Source: Streptomyces sp. SID12488 (GTDB lineage: Bacteria; Actinomycetota; Actinomycetes; Streptomycetales; Streptomycetaceae). Taken from it: a DNA stretch of 64,000 nucleotides. The stretch covers positions 1 through 64,000 of the forward strand of contig NZ_JAAGLT010000008.1 of assembly GCF_010548275.1 (NCBI RefSeq). Direction: 5' to 3'. Made by a program: the position numbers and the translations under genes. The notes below the pieces were generated by a model. It saw only the letters and a program-made list of their open reading frames with translations, made no database searches and was not told where the DNA came from. How positions within the stretch are numbered: the first letter of the stretch is position 1; every line of letters starts with the position of its first letter. Shown piece by piece: positions 8,550 to 17,530 of the stretch.

Positions 8550-9418
8550 AGCAGGCTCACCGCCCTGTCCACCGCCCCGGCGACATCGCCGTTGGACGGG
8601 TAGAGGAGGGAGCGGCCCACGACGAGGCCCTGCGCGGTCGGCTGCTTGAGCGCCCTGCCCCAGGACGCGAACGCGGCGGCGGCATCCTTGACCTCGCCGC
8701 CGAGCAGCAGTGCGGGGAGCGTGGAGGCGGACAGTACGCGCTCCATGTCGTCCACGACCGGCAGCTTCAGCCAGGTGTAGGCGGTACGCCGACCGAGCCC
8801 CGCAGCGATGCTGACCGACTTGACGACAGAATCCGTCGAGAGGTCGTTGCGGACCTTCCCGTCCCGCCAGGAACTGAGGAACGGCTCGACCATGGCGATG
8901 AGTTGACGGTCGTTCAGCTCGTTGACGGCACGCGCCGTGTTCTCCAGCGCGGACGGTGTCGCCGGGTCGTCGAGTGCGATCCGGGTGAGCATCTTGCCGC
9001 CGTCGAAGCCCATCGCCGCGATCGTCGCCGCGTCGTAGCCGGTGAACCGGTCGTCGATCTCGAAGACGGACCCGGCCAGTCCGGCGCGGTTCATGGAACC
9101 GAAGACGCTCTTGCCATCCAGTACGCCGAGCAGGAGAAGGTCTTCGAGGATGTCGGCGGTGGCCAGTACCCCGGTCACTCCGGGCCGTTCCAGGGCGGTG
9201 CACAGGCGGTCGAGGAGTTCGAAGCGGTCGGCCATGGCGTTCGGGTCGCCGCCCACGCCGTTGGCGCCGCGTGCGGGATGGTCGGCGGCGATGATCATCG
9301 CCCTGCCGTGCTCGCCGAGGGGCGAGGCTGCCCTCACCCGGCGTTCGGCTGCCACCGCGATGGCGCCGGGGTCGCCGACCCGGGCTGCCACGATCCGGTT
9401 CACGTTGTCGGACAGCAC
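8546..9418 (-). CDS. Class I aldolase-like (Cgl0158/DeoC-related) barrel protein
   Basis: A 290-aa (beta/alpha)8 protein of the deoxyribose-phosphate/fructose-bisphosphate aldolase superfamily found in actinobacterial iol operons, where it probably replaces IolJ in cleaving 2-deoxy-5-keto-gluconate-6-phosphate. Readable pieces are AMIIAADHPARGANGVGGDPNAMADR, VFGSMNRAGLAG, FDGGKMLTRI, and the late GRSLLYPSNGDVAGAVD, which has the look of a phosphate-binding end. The Schiff-base lysine is plausibly in TAYTWLKLPVV. The start is GTG at 9418, four bases after the iolC stop, with AAGGAAAGG upstream. The function is inferred from context and fold. Confidence 0.78.
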   Translation of the reverse strand: MLSDNVNRIVAARVGDPGAIAVAAERRVRAASPLGEHGRAMIIAADHPARGANGVGGDPNAMADRFELLDRLCTALERPGVTGVLATADILEDLLLLGVLDGKSVFGSMNRAGLAGSVFEIDDRFTGYDAATIAAMGFDGGKMLTRIALDDPATPSALENTARAVNELNDRQLIAMVEPFLSSWRDGKVRNDLSTDSVVKSVSIAAGLGRRTAYTWLKLPVVDDMERVLSASTLPALLLGGEVKDAAAAFASWGRALKQPTAQGLVVGRSLLYPSNGDVAGAVDRAVSLL

Positions 9419-9422
9419 GTCG

Positions 9423-10397
9423 TCACACCTTTCCTTGGACGGCGGAGGCGGCGATGGACGCCTCGCGGAGCTTGGCCTCGACCTCGGCCCGGGTCGGCAT
9501 GGCGTCGGAACATGACAACCGGCCAGCCACGATCGCGCCGGCCGCGTTGGCGAATGCGATGGTGCGGCGGGTGTCCCAGCCGGACAGCAGGCCGTGGCAC
9601 AGGGCGCCGCCGAAGGCGTCACCCGCGCCGAGCCCGTTGACGACGTCCACCGGGACCGGCGGGATCTCGGCGGCCGAGCCGTCACGGCCCACCGCCAGCA
9701 CACCCTTGGGGCCCTGCTTGACCACGGCCAGCTCCACGCCGGCCGCCAGCAGCGCCTTCGCGGCGGCGTACGGCTCACGCTCGCCGGTCGCGACCTCGCA
9801 CTCGTCGAGGTTGCCGACCGCGACGCTGGTGTGGCGAAGGGCCTCGGCGTAGTACGCACGGGCGTCCGCCGGGTTGCTCCAGAACATCGGCCGCCAGTCG
9901 AGGTCGAACACCGTCGGCCCCGCCTTCGCCCGGTGGGCGAGTGCCGCGAGCGTGGCCGAGCGGCTCGGCTCCTCACTCAGACCGGTGCCGGTGACCCAGA
10001 GGATCCGGGCGTCGCGTACGGCCGCAAGGTCCAGCTCCTCCGGACGAATGTCCAGGTCGGGAGCCTTGGGCAGCCGGTAGAAGTACAGGGGGAAGTCGTC
10101 CGGCGGGAAGATCTCGCAGAACGTCACCGGCGTCGGCGCGATGTCCGACGTACCGACGAAGCGGGTGTCGACGCCGTAGCCCTCCAGGGCCGACCGCACG
10201 AAGTCGCCGAAGGGGTCCCGGCCCGTCCTGGTGATCACGGCCGCGGAGTGCCCGTAACGGGCGGCGGCCACGGCGACGTTGGTGGGGCTGCCGCCGAGGT
10301 ACTTGCCGAACGACGTGACCTCCGCCAGCCCCACGCCCGTCTGCAGCGGATACACATCCACTCCCACACGGCCCATGGCCATTACATCGAACGGCAT
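9423..10397 (-). CDS. iolC: 5-dehydro-2-deoxygluconokinase (pfkB family)
   Basis: PfkB/ribokinase-family sugar kinase of 324 aa that phosphorylates 2-deoxy-5-keto-gluconate. The N-terminal MGRVGVDVYPLQ and the pfkB signature GKYLGGSPTNVAVAAARYG bind sugar; the C-terminal GLGAGDAFGGALCHGLL provides the anion hole and the catalytic Asp. The IolC-type stretch FDLDWRPMFW is present. The start is ATG at 10397 with AAGGGAA upstream. It is the first gene of the iol operon. The promoter region 10398-10580 is shared with the divergent LacI gene and contains the 13-bp box. Confidence 0.92.
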   Translation of the reverse strand: MPFDVMAMGRVGVDVYPLQTGVGLAEVTSFGKYLGGSPTNVAVAAARYGHSAAVITRTGRDPFGDFVRSALEGYGVDTRFVGTSDIAPTPVTFCEIFPPDDFPLYFYRLPKAPDLDIRPEELDLAAVRDARILWVTGTGLSEEPSRSATLAALAHRAKAGPTVFDLDWRPMFWSNPADARAYYAEALRHTSVAVGNLDECEVATGEREPYAAAKALLAAGVELAVVKQGPKGVLAVGRDGSAAEIPPVPVDVVNGLGAGDAFGGALCHGLLSGWDTRRTIAFANAAGAIVAGRLSCSDAMPTRAEVEAKLREASIAASAVQGKV

Positions 10398-10455
10398 CGC
10401 TGGGTTCCCTTCGCTCCGGAGGTACCGGGGAGTCCCTCGGGGGATGTTTCGCTCT

Positions 10456-10478
10456 CGCGCTCTACTAGCGCGCTCTAG
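10456..10478. promoter_or_regulatory. iolC/LacI intergenic operator
   Basis: CGCGCTCTA occurs twice with a 13-bp period (10456-10464 and 10469-10477). The right copy extends to TAGCGCGCTCTAG at 10466-10478, identical to 1818-1830 in front of the ABC binding-protein gene. It lies 60-80 bp upstream of iolC and about 100 bp upstream of the divergent LacI gene, which fits autoregulation plus repression of iol. Confidence 0.7.
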
Positions 10479-10580
10479 GTGAGTACGATGGGCCCCGTCC
10501 AAATGTCATGTCAATAGCTTGTTGCCGGGAGATTTCGCGACCGCCCTCGGGGTGGGGTGCGTCAAAGGGGGTTTTCACAG

Positions 10581-11612
10581 GTGGATGCGTCAGCCAAGCA
10601 GCGGCCCACGATGGCGGACGTAGCCGCGAAGGCAGGCGTGTCCAGGGCGCTCGTATCGATCATTTTCCGTGGTCGGCCGGGGGCCAGTCAGGAGACCCGT
10701 GAGCGGGTCCTGCGCGTCGCCGACGAGATCGGCTACCACCCCGACAACGCGGCCAGGCTGCTCGCCCGGGGCCGCAGCCGCACGCTCGGCGTGATGTTCA
10801 CCGTGCACCAGACCTTCCACCTGGACCTCATCGCGGGCATCTACCCCGAGGCCGAACGACTCGGCTACGACGTCCTGCTCTCCGCGGCCACGGACAGCCG
10901 GGAGGAGACCAAAGCTGTCGAGGCTCTGCTCGGTCACCGTTGCGAGGCGGTGATCCTGCTCGGCTCCGACGCGAAGGCTGAGTACCTCGACGAGCTGGGG
11001 CGTCGTACGGTCACCGTGTCGGTCAGTCGCCGGGTGCCCCACGCCAATGTCGACTTCGTACACTCGGCCGAGGGCAAGGGGGTGCGGCAGGCGATGGACC
11101 ATCTCGTCGAGCTGGGGCACCGTCGGATCGTGCACATCGACGGCGGCAGCGGCCCTGGGTCGGCGGAGCGGCGGCGCGCCTATCGGGCCGCGATGCGCCG
11201 CCACGGGCTGGAGTCCGAGGCGCGGGTCATTCCGGGTGACCACACCGAACTGTCGGGTATCGAGACAGGGGAGTCGCTTCTGGCCGAGCGCGGGCGGGGA
11301 CAGCCTCTGCCGACCGCGGTCCTCGCGGGCAACGACCGGTGTGCGTGGGGGCTGTTGATGTCCTTGACGCGGGCACGGGTCGAAGTCCCAGGGGACGTGT
11401 CGGTCGTCGGATACGACGACAGTCATCTGTCCCACCTGATGCCGATCGGGCTGACCACGGTACGCCAGGACGCGGTCCTCATGGCGGAGAACGCGGTGCG
11501 CTTCGCCGTGGAGCGGCTGGAGGGCCAGGGCGTGGCACCGCGGGAGGCTGTGCTGGACCCGAAACTGGTGGTCAGGGGGACCAGCGGGCCGGTTCCGCAG
11601 CCCCGAGCCTGA
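10581..11612 (+). CDS. LacI-family regulator of the iol cluster
   Basis: LacI/PurR-type repressor of 343 aa. The helix-turn-helix is at the N-terminus (MADVAAKAGVSRALVSIIF with a hinge-helix region ending ARLLARGRSRTLGV), followed by a periplasmic-binding-protein-like effector domain ending TTVRQDAVLMAENAVR. The GTG at 10581 has AAAGGGGG about 9 bases upstream and is preferred; an in-frame GTG at 10557 is an alternative. It is divergent from iolC across a gap holding the shared operator. It most likely represses iol and the importer and responds to an inositol catabolite; both are inference. Confidence 0.88.
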   Translation: MDASAKQRPTMADVAAKAGVSRALVSIIFRGRPGASQETRERVLRVADEIGYHPDNAARLLARGRSRTLGVMFTVHQTFHLDLIAGIYPEAERLGYDVLLSAATDSREETKAVEALLGHRCEAVILLGSDAKAEYLDELGRRTVTVSVSRRVPHANVDFVHSAEGKGVRQAMDHLVELGHRRIVHIDGGSGPGSAERRRAYRAAMRRHGLESEARVIPGDHTELSGIETGESLLAERGRGQPLPTAVLAGNDRCAWGLLMSLTRARVEVPGDVSVVGYDDSHLSHLMPIGLTTVRQDAVLMAENAVRFAVERLEGQGVAPREAVLDPKLVVRGTSGPVPQPRA

Positions 11613-11926
11613 GCTGCGTGGTCTCTGCTTGACGAGACGGCGCTGCGCCGGTGGCCAGGGGTCGACCGGGGCCTCAGAGAAGTGCCCCGCTGTCCTGAGG
11701 GAGATCCTCCTCCACGCGGCACGGGGGAGTTCACCACTGGTTGCACGGCGCTCCGGCAGGCGGGCGACCAGGTATGGGTGCTGAGGCAGAGCCCGGCCGG
11801 GCGGCTGTTCGAGCCTCGCCCTGTGTACCTTCGTGGCAGGCCGCGAAGTCCACACCTGCGAGGGTGGAAGTGCGATGGCACCGTCCTCACCCTGATGGGC
11901 GAGGCTGATCGGAAGGCAAGCCGAAC
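11613..11926. other. Intergenic stretch, no gene recognised
   Basis: These 314 bases lie between the LacI gene and a methyltransferase. I see no frame with convincing codon bias or family motifs and no strong hairpin. GGAAGG at 11911-11916 is the probable ribosome-binding site of the next gene. Confidence 0.5.
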
Positions 11927-12553
11927 ATGACCGGGCAACGCGACCGTTGGGCGGAACTGACCGGCGGACAGGCCGGAGAGGAATACGCTGCGCGATTCGC
12001 GCGGCTCGCCGAGTCGGGGCACGACATCCACGGCGAGGCCGCCTTCTGTGCCGCACTGCTGAAGCACACCGCCCGGATTCTCGACGCCGGATGCGGCACC
12101 GGCCGGATCGCGATCCGGCTCGCCGAGCTGGGCCACCACTGCACCGGCGTGGACGTCGACCCCTCGATGCTCGCCGTGGCCCGCCGCGATGCCCCTACGC
12201 AAGAGTGGCTCCTCGGTGACCTGGCCCGGCTGGACACACTCGGCCTGCATCCGGGCTTTGACCTGGCACTCGCCGCCGGAAACGTCATCCCGCTGCTGGC
12301 ACCCGGCACCGAAGCAGCCGTCGTCCGGCAACTGGCCGACACACTGCGCCCCGGCGGGCTGCTGGTCACAGGCATGGGGCTGGACGCGGCGCACCTGCCG
12401 CTGCCGAAACCGCCCGTGACTCTTGCGGAGTTCGACCACTGGTGCACGGGGGCCGGACTGACCCTGCGGCAGCGCTACGCCACCTGGAACGGCGATCCCT
12501 ACCACCACGGCTGCGGCTATGCCGTCAGCGTGCACATCCGCCCCACCACCTGA
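11927..12553 (+). CDS. Class I SAM-dependent methyltransferase
   Basis: A 208-aa protein with the Rossmann-like SAM-binding motif I ILDAGCGTGRIAIRLAELGH, an acidic motif II in GVDVDPSMLAVAR, and a post-motif GGLLVTG. It resembles the small methyltransferase domain 25 proteins common in actinobacteria. The substrate is unknown. It is monocistronic, with GGAAGG upstream of the ATG. The C-terminal HHGCGYAVSVHIRP closes the fold, so it appears intact. Confidence 0.85.
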   Translation: MTGQRDRWAELTGGQAGEEYAARFARLAESGHDIHGEAAFCAALLKHTARILDAGCGTGRIAIRLAELGHHCTGVDVDPSMLAVARRDAPTQEWLLGDLARLDTLGLHPGFDLALAAGNVIPLLAPGTEAAVVRQLADTLRPGGLLVTGMGLDAAHLPLPKPPVTLAEFDHWCTGAGLTLRQRYATWNGDPYHHGCGYAVSVHIRPTT

Positions 12554-13039
12554 GTTCGCGCCCTGGCCGCGACTGCCCTCCTCGCACAGAAGACCAAAGC
12601 GTGGGCCGTGGGTGAAGCCGAGGGCTATGACCCTCTCCCGGTCGAACTCGATATCGATCAGCGACAGAACCCGGCGTGCGGTCCGGCTCGTCCGACGAGG
12701 TGCCCGGCACCGCGACGACTGTCGACAGGATGACGCCGAGCCGGGCGGTGATCGCGGAGCGGACCGGTCGCTGGTGTGGCAGAAGGCTCAGAGGTCACCT
12801 CGGACGGCGGGCGAGAGCAGTCGACATACTGGACCGCTGGACCGCCAGGGGCTGTTCCAGGCCCGTCAGGGCCTTCTGGGTGACGATCTATCGGGGCGTG
12901 GCGCCATTGCCGAGGATGCTGCTCGCTACGTCGGCCGCCTACTCTCCGATGCGGCCGGTTCGGTCGCCGGCAGGGCGGTGGCGACGGCGGCCAGGGTCTG
13001 TGAGCGTCGGCGCGGCCGTGGCCCGGGCCGGGAGCTCGG
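12554..13039. other. Decayed or non-coding stretch
   Basis: About 490 bases with several short open frames on both strands but no consistent codon bias. It may hold the degraded N-terminal half of the SDR gene whose C-terminal part follows, since DRMTP and LLATSAAYSP-like pieces can be read in one plus frame. That link is weak. Confidence 0.35.
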
Positions 13040-13458
13040 CGTCGTGGGCCTGACCCGCTCGCCGGCAGCCGAGGGAGCACAGCACGGGATCGTGGCGAAT
13101 GCCATCGCGCCGTTCGCCGACACCGTCGCCCTGCGGACGATGCTCACGCAGGAGTTCAGCGAACAGAAGCAGGCATCAGGACTGACCCCCGACGTGGTGG
13201 CACCAGGTCGCGGCATGGCTCGCCCACGAGAGCTGCACGGTCTCCGGCAAGGTCATCGACGCGGCCGGTGGCGCGGTCAGCGAGGCCTGTATCAGCCAGA
13301 CCACCGCGACGAAGCCGAACCCTGGCCTGACCCTTGAGGCCATGCCGGCCGTGCTGGAGCGCGCGCTCGACCGCACGGGAGCAGCTCCGTATCCCGGCGG
13401 CGGCGAGTTCATCTACGACGTCCTCAAGCCGTATGAGACGACACCTCGGACCACGTGA
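13040..13458 (+). pseudogene. Short-chain dehydrogenase remnant with frameshift
   Basis: The plus strand reads VGLTRSPAAEGAQHGIVANAIAPFADT, the substrate-loop region of a classical SDR after the YxxxK site, and continues to LTPDVVAP near 13206. There the sense frame shifts by one base and continues as AAWLAHESCTVSGKVIDAAGG to a stop at 13458. The nucleotide-binding N-terminus and the catalytic Ser-Tyr-Lys are not recognisable upstream. Neither piece is expected to be active. It is related to the peroxisomal multifunctional-type SDRs common in actinobacteria. Confidence 0.65.
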
Positions 13459-13566
13459 GCGAGAGCAGGCCGAGGTCCATCAGGAGCCCACGGACGTACG
13501 AACGGTGCTGGACAGGTTCGCCATCGACTCAGGTGACCGACCTCAGAGCCGGACCGCACCTGCGGG

Positions 13567-13914
13567 CTAGTCGGAACGCAGAGCGTCCCGCAGTGCCTTG
13601 GCGGAGCCGGCCGGGTCGTAGCCTTCGGGTACGCCTTCGACCAGGACGATGTCGCCCTGGACGTGCCGCGAACGCAACGGCGCGATCTCCTGGTACGCGG
13701 GTGAGTCCCACCACGTCCGCGCCTCGGTGATCCCGGGAAAGCCGATCACCACGACGCTCCCGGGCCAGCTGCCTTCCTTGACCTCGTGCTGCGTGAAATG
13801 CACGAGGAAGCGTCCGCCGTACGGTTCGAAGGTGGCGGGGATGCGCTCGATGTACTCGGCGATGTCCGGGTGCGGGGCGGCCTCTTGCAGATGAGCGATG
13901 GCGTAGGCGGGCAT
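13567..13914 (-). CDS. DUF1330 domain protein
   Basis: A 115-aa protein of the dimeric alpha/beta-barrel DUF1330 family. It contains YAIAHLQEA, the central YGGRFLVHF, VVVIGFPGITEARTWWDSPAYQEIAPLR and the late GDIVLVEG, a nearly complete family pattern. The function is unknown; relatives are often near metabolic genes. The ATG at 13914 has GGAAGGAC just upstream. The open frame continues upstream to 14052 but lacks a better start signal. Confidence 0.82.
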   Translation of the reverse strand: MPAYAIAHLQEAAPHPDIAEYIERIPATFEPYGGRFLVHFTQHEVKEGSWPGSVVVIGFPGITEARTWWDSPAYQEIAPLRSRHVQGDIVLVEGVPEGYDPAGSAKALRDALRSD

Positions 13915-14121
13915 GGTGTCCTTCCCCTTGGTCGACTCTCTACGTCGGGCCACTGCCGAACAGAACGCGCGTGCGAAGCCTACCGTGCGGGCGAAGGCCT
14001 CCTCCCAAGGCTTGTAGCTCTCGTCCGGGTCCACGGCGATCCGCCAGGCCACCGAACCGGGCTCGGGCCACTCGCCTCCTGCTCCCTCGTCGTCGGCCCC
14101 ATCTGCCCGACCTGAAGCAGA

Positions 14122-14159
14122 CGCGAGGGGCAGCCGGGATCATCCGGCTGCCCCTCGCG
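14122..14159. terminator. Strong hairpin terminator
   Basis: A perfect 16-bp stem (14122-14137 with 14144-14159, arms CGCGAGGGGCAGCCGG and its complement) with a 6-base loop, GATCAT. It lies 94 bases beyond the stop of the minus-strand glycosidase gene and probably ends that operon. There is no long T tract, as is usual in Streptomyces. Confidence 0.85.
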
Positions 14160-14252
14160 GTGTTCCACGGCGTCGCGTGTCACCGGACCCCGGTGCGTCA
14201 GTGGCCTGTTCCTGTCGGTGGGGCCGGGAGACTCAGCGGGATCCGGTGCCGG

Positions 14253-17200
14253 TCACGCCTTGCCGAGCAGGCGCCAGATCTGGTTCTTCTTGGTGGTCAG
14301 GGCGCTTGCCGCGTCGCAGGTCCACTGGTGGACGAGTGCGCCGGCCGCAGTGGAGATCTCGCTGACGTCGACACACTTGCCGCTGTTGACGGCGACGAGC
14401 TGGTAGTCGTGGCTGTTGCCGAGCGCGGTCACCGCGCGGAGGGCGAACCGCTGGTTGGTGCCGCCGTGGCAGGTCCACTGCTGGACGGCGGCCCCGCCCG
14501 CGGTGGAGTAGGCGGAGATGTCGAGGCACTTGCCACTGGAGTGGTTGACGACGGTGTAGGTGTCCGTGGCGCCGCTGACGGGGTGGAAGTCGAAGACCTG
14601 TTCCTGGCCGCTTCCGCAGGTGTTCTGCCGGTACTGGGTGCCGTCGATGGTGGACTGGGAGGGGTCTTCGAGGCAGAGCGCACTGTGCTGGGCGACGGCC
14701 GTGGACGAGAAGCCTGATGAGGCGCCGATGTGCGGGTTCTGGGGCGCGAAGGAGACCTCGTCGAGGTGGGGCGCGGAGCTGGAGCGCATGGGCTGTCCCA
14801 TGTCGGCGCCGCCGCCGGAGTAGACCAGGCCGATGGTGGTGCCGTCGTAGTTGTAGAGCTGGGAGGCGGTGAACTTCACCGTGTTGGCGCCGGCGGTGAG
14901 GGGGACGGGGACGGTGTAGTCGGCGAACTGGTTCCAGTGCAGGGTGTTGGCGAAGTTGACGCGGGTGGCGTCGCCGCCGTTGACGCTGACGTCGGCGTGC
15001 TCGACCAGGATGTCGGGGTTGCCGCGGCTGACGGTCATCTTCTCGCCGTTGGCGTAGCGCATGGTCATGGCGTAGGTGCCGGCCGAGGGCGCGTTGACAT
15101 TGAGGGTGAGGGAGTTGGCGGTTCCGTCGCCGATGCCCGTGACGACGCCGCCGTCCGCCTGGCTGTAGGTGCTGTCGGCCGCCGCGGTGCCCGTGAGGGT
15201 GCCGTTCTCGGCCTGGTAGGTGACGACGTTGCCGGTGGTGACGGCACTGGTGGCGCTGAACGGCGTGACGGCCAGGTCGTCCAGGGCCAGGGTGCCGCTG
15301 GTGTCGGTCACCTTGACCTTGTTGATGCCGGAGGCCAGGTAGACCCGGTTGGCGGAGGTGGACCAGGCGTTGGTCGTCGCGCCGGAGAGGGTCTGGTCCT
15401 TGACGGTCCTGCCGTTGACGGTGAGGTCGGCCTGGCCGGTGTCGCGGAAGCGGGATGTCAGGTCCGCGTATCCGTCCCGGGCGGAGTAGACCCAGAACGT
15501 CGCGGACTTGCCGGAGGTCAGGTTCACCGCGCCCGCGCCGGACTGGCCCTGGGAGGTGTAGGTGGCGGTGCCGCTGTCGGAGAGGGAGGCCTGCTCGGCC
15601 TCGTAGAGCGTGGTGCCCTGGACGGCGGCGTTCTTGTACTGGAGGTCGATCTTGTCGATGATGGCGTCGCCGACGGTCGCCGCGCTGTTGTCGCCGGTGG
15701 TGGCCAGCGTGATGGTGTGGCTGCCCGAGGTGAGGTGCACGGTGGTGTCGCTGTGGCCCCACACCACCCACTGGAAGCCCACCGGTATGTCGACCCTGGT
15801 CGAGGGGCCGCCGTCGACCCGCACGTACACGTTCGTCGGGCCCTTGACCAAGGTCGACGCGGCAGAGCTGTTGCCGAGCACCGACAGGTTGTAGTCACCC
15901 GTGGTGGGGACGGAGACGGGGAAGGACATCATCGTGGTGGAGCCGGTGCGCAGACCGCCGACGTCCTTGGTGCCGGAGGTGGCGAACTTGGCGATGCTGC
16001 TGGTGGTGCCCTCGGTGTTGATGTTGTATCCGCTGCCGCTGAGGGTGGCGTTCTCGGCCTCGTACGTGGCCGACCAGGTGTTGTCGGAAGCGCTGGGGCT
16101 GCCGGTGCCGCCCGGGGAGACGATCACTTGGTACGCGGACATGGCGTCCAGGCTGATGGGGAGGGTGATCGAGCCGTCGGAACCGACGGCGACATCCGCG
16201 TCGGAGAGCCGTGTCGGGGTGGCGGCAGCGCCTGTGTAGCCGCTGTATCGGTCCTGGAACACGCTCACGTGCACGGTGCTGCCGAAGACCGAGGAGCTGA
16301 TGTTCCTGATGACCGTGTTCGAGTCACCGCTGGTGCCGCCCCCGGCGAGGATGACGCGAGCCTGCTTCTTGGCGGTGTCGAGGCTCGCCAGGCCCTGAAG
16401 GGTGTACGCGTCGTTGTTCGGGGCGCCGGTCACCTGGACTGTGTTGCCGCTCATGGAGCTGTACCAGTTGTACAGCCACCACTGGGCGTTGGGAGTGTTC
16501 TGGCCGGCGGCGGAGTCGCCGAGGGTGCCGTTGATGTTCCAGTACGGCAGGTTCCCGTCGACCTTCTCGTCCTCGATGGCCGAGATCCACTGCACCATCT
16601 GACCGGGGTCGGTGAGGTGGTACCGGTAGGCGTACTCGTTGAGGTTGACCGGCAACGGCGTGGTGATCCCCGCCGCGGTCTCCAGCGCGCGGTAGGCGTC
16701 GACCGTGCTGCGTACGGCCGCCGGGCTGCCCAGGGTGTGCCAGGTCATGACGTCGGACAGGCAGTTGTTGGCCTTGCAGTAGGTGAGGAAGCCGTTGAGG
16801 GCGGAGTTCGTGTAGCTGGAGACGTTGGGGCCGGCCAGCCGTGCCTCGGGCCAGATGCCCTTGATGAAGTCGTAGGTCTGCAGCCACTCGGCGTTGAACG
16901 CGGCCAGCGACCCTCCGTTGGTGCGCATGCCCGGGTACCACATGCCGTCGGGCTCGTTGTAGGGGACGAAGACGATCCTGTCCTGTAGGGGCTGGCCATC
17001 GCCTGCTCGACCTGGGTCTTCATCGCTGCCTGATAGGCGGCGTAGTTGGTCCGTTCGTAGGAGAACGTGCGGTACACGTCCGTCATGTAGATGAAGACGT
17101 CCTTGCCGCCGCTGTCCACGAAGGGCTTGGCGACCTCCAACGCGTCCGAACCGGGGTGCTGCTGGCCGTCCTGGTACTTGGTGTTGGTGGTCTGGAGTCC

Positions 17201-17446
17201 CATCCCCTCGATGAGATTGTTTGTCGGCACCTCCGGGGCGGACAGGCCGTACAGCGCTCCGGAGGCGCCGCCGTGGAAGGCTCCGGTGGTGGTGCCCAGG
17301 TCGACGGTGAGGGTGGGGGTGGCAGCCGAGGCCGGCGTCACCATCGCGGTGGTGGCGCCGGCTGTGACGGTCAGCGCGAGCAGCGACTTGGTGATGCCGT
17401 GGAGAAGGCGTCTCGTGGTCGAGCGTCTTTGCCCGATTCCTGTCAT
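14253..17446 (-). pseudogene. Secreted GH-A-clan glycosidase with CBMs and ricin domain, frameshifted
   Basis: A large secreted enzyme read in two frames. The first starts at ATG 17446 (AAGGGA upstream), has a signal peptide ending TPASAATP and runs to MASPY near 16985. A one-base shift then leads to RIVFVPYNEPDGMW and on to the stop at 14253, about 1,063 codons in all. The NEP at a beta-4-like position and NLNEYAY suggest a clan GH-A barrel (GH39-like; family not certain). Three CBM6/35-like modules follow (YEAENATLSG, YEAEQASLSD, YQAENGTLTG), then a ricin-type trefoil with QQWTC and HQWTC repeats. It ends an operon with an importer and a GH63-like enzyme. A sequencing error would restore it to intact. 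Confidence 0.72.
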
Positions 17447-17530
17447 GTGCTGATGTCCCTTCAGGGATGCGGCTGGTTGTTGCTGCACCGGCCCCCGTGC
17501 CGGACGTCTGGGTGGGTTGTCGCTCGCGGG

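Noticed and set aside
14730..16988. A 750-codon plus-strand open frame rich in Gly, Val and Asp
   Set aside because: It is the antisense of the CBM-rich glycosidase; repeated Gly/Val stretches mirror Thr/Ser codons of the real protein.
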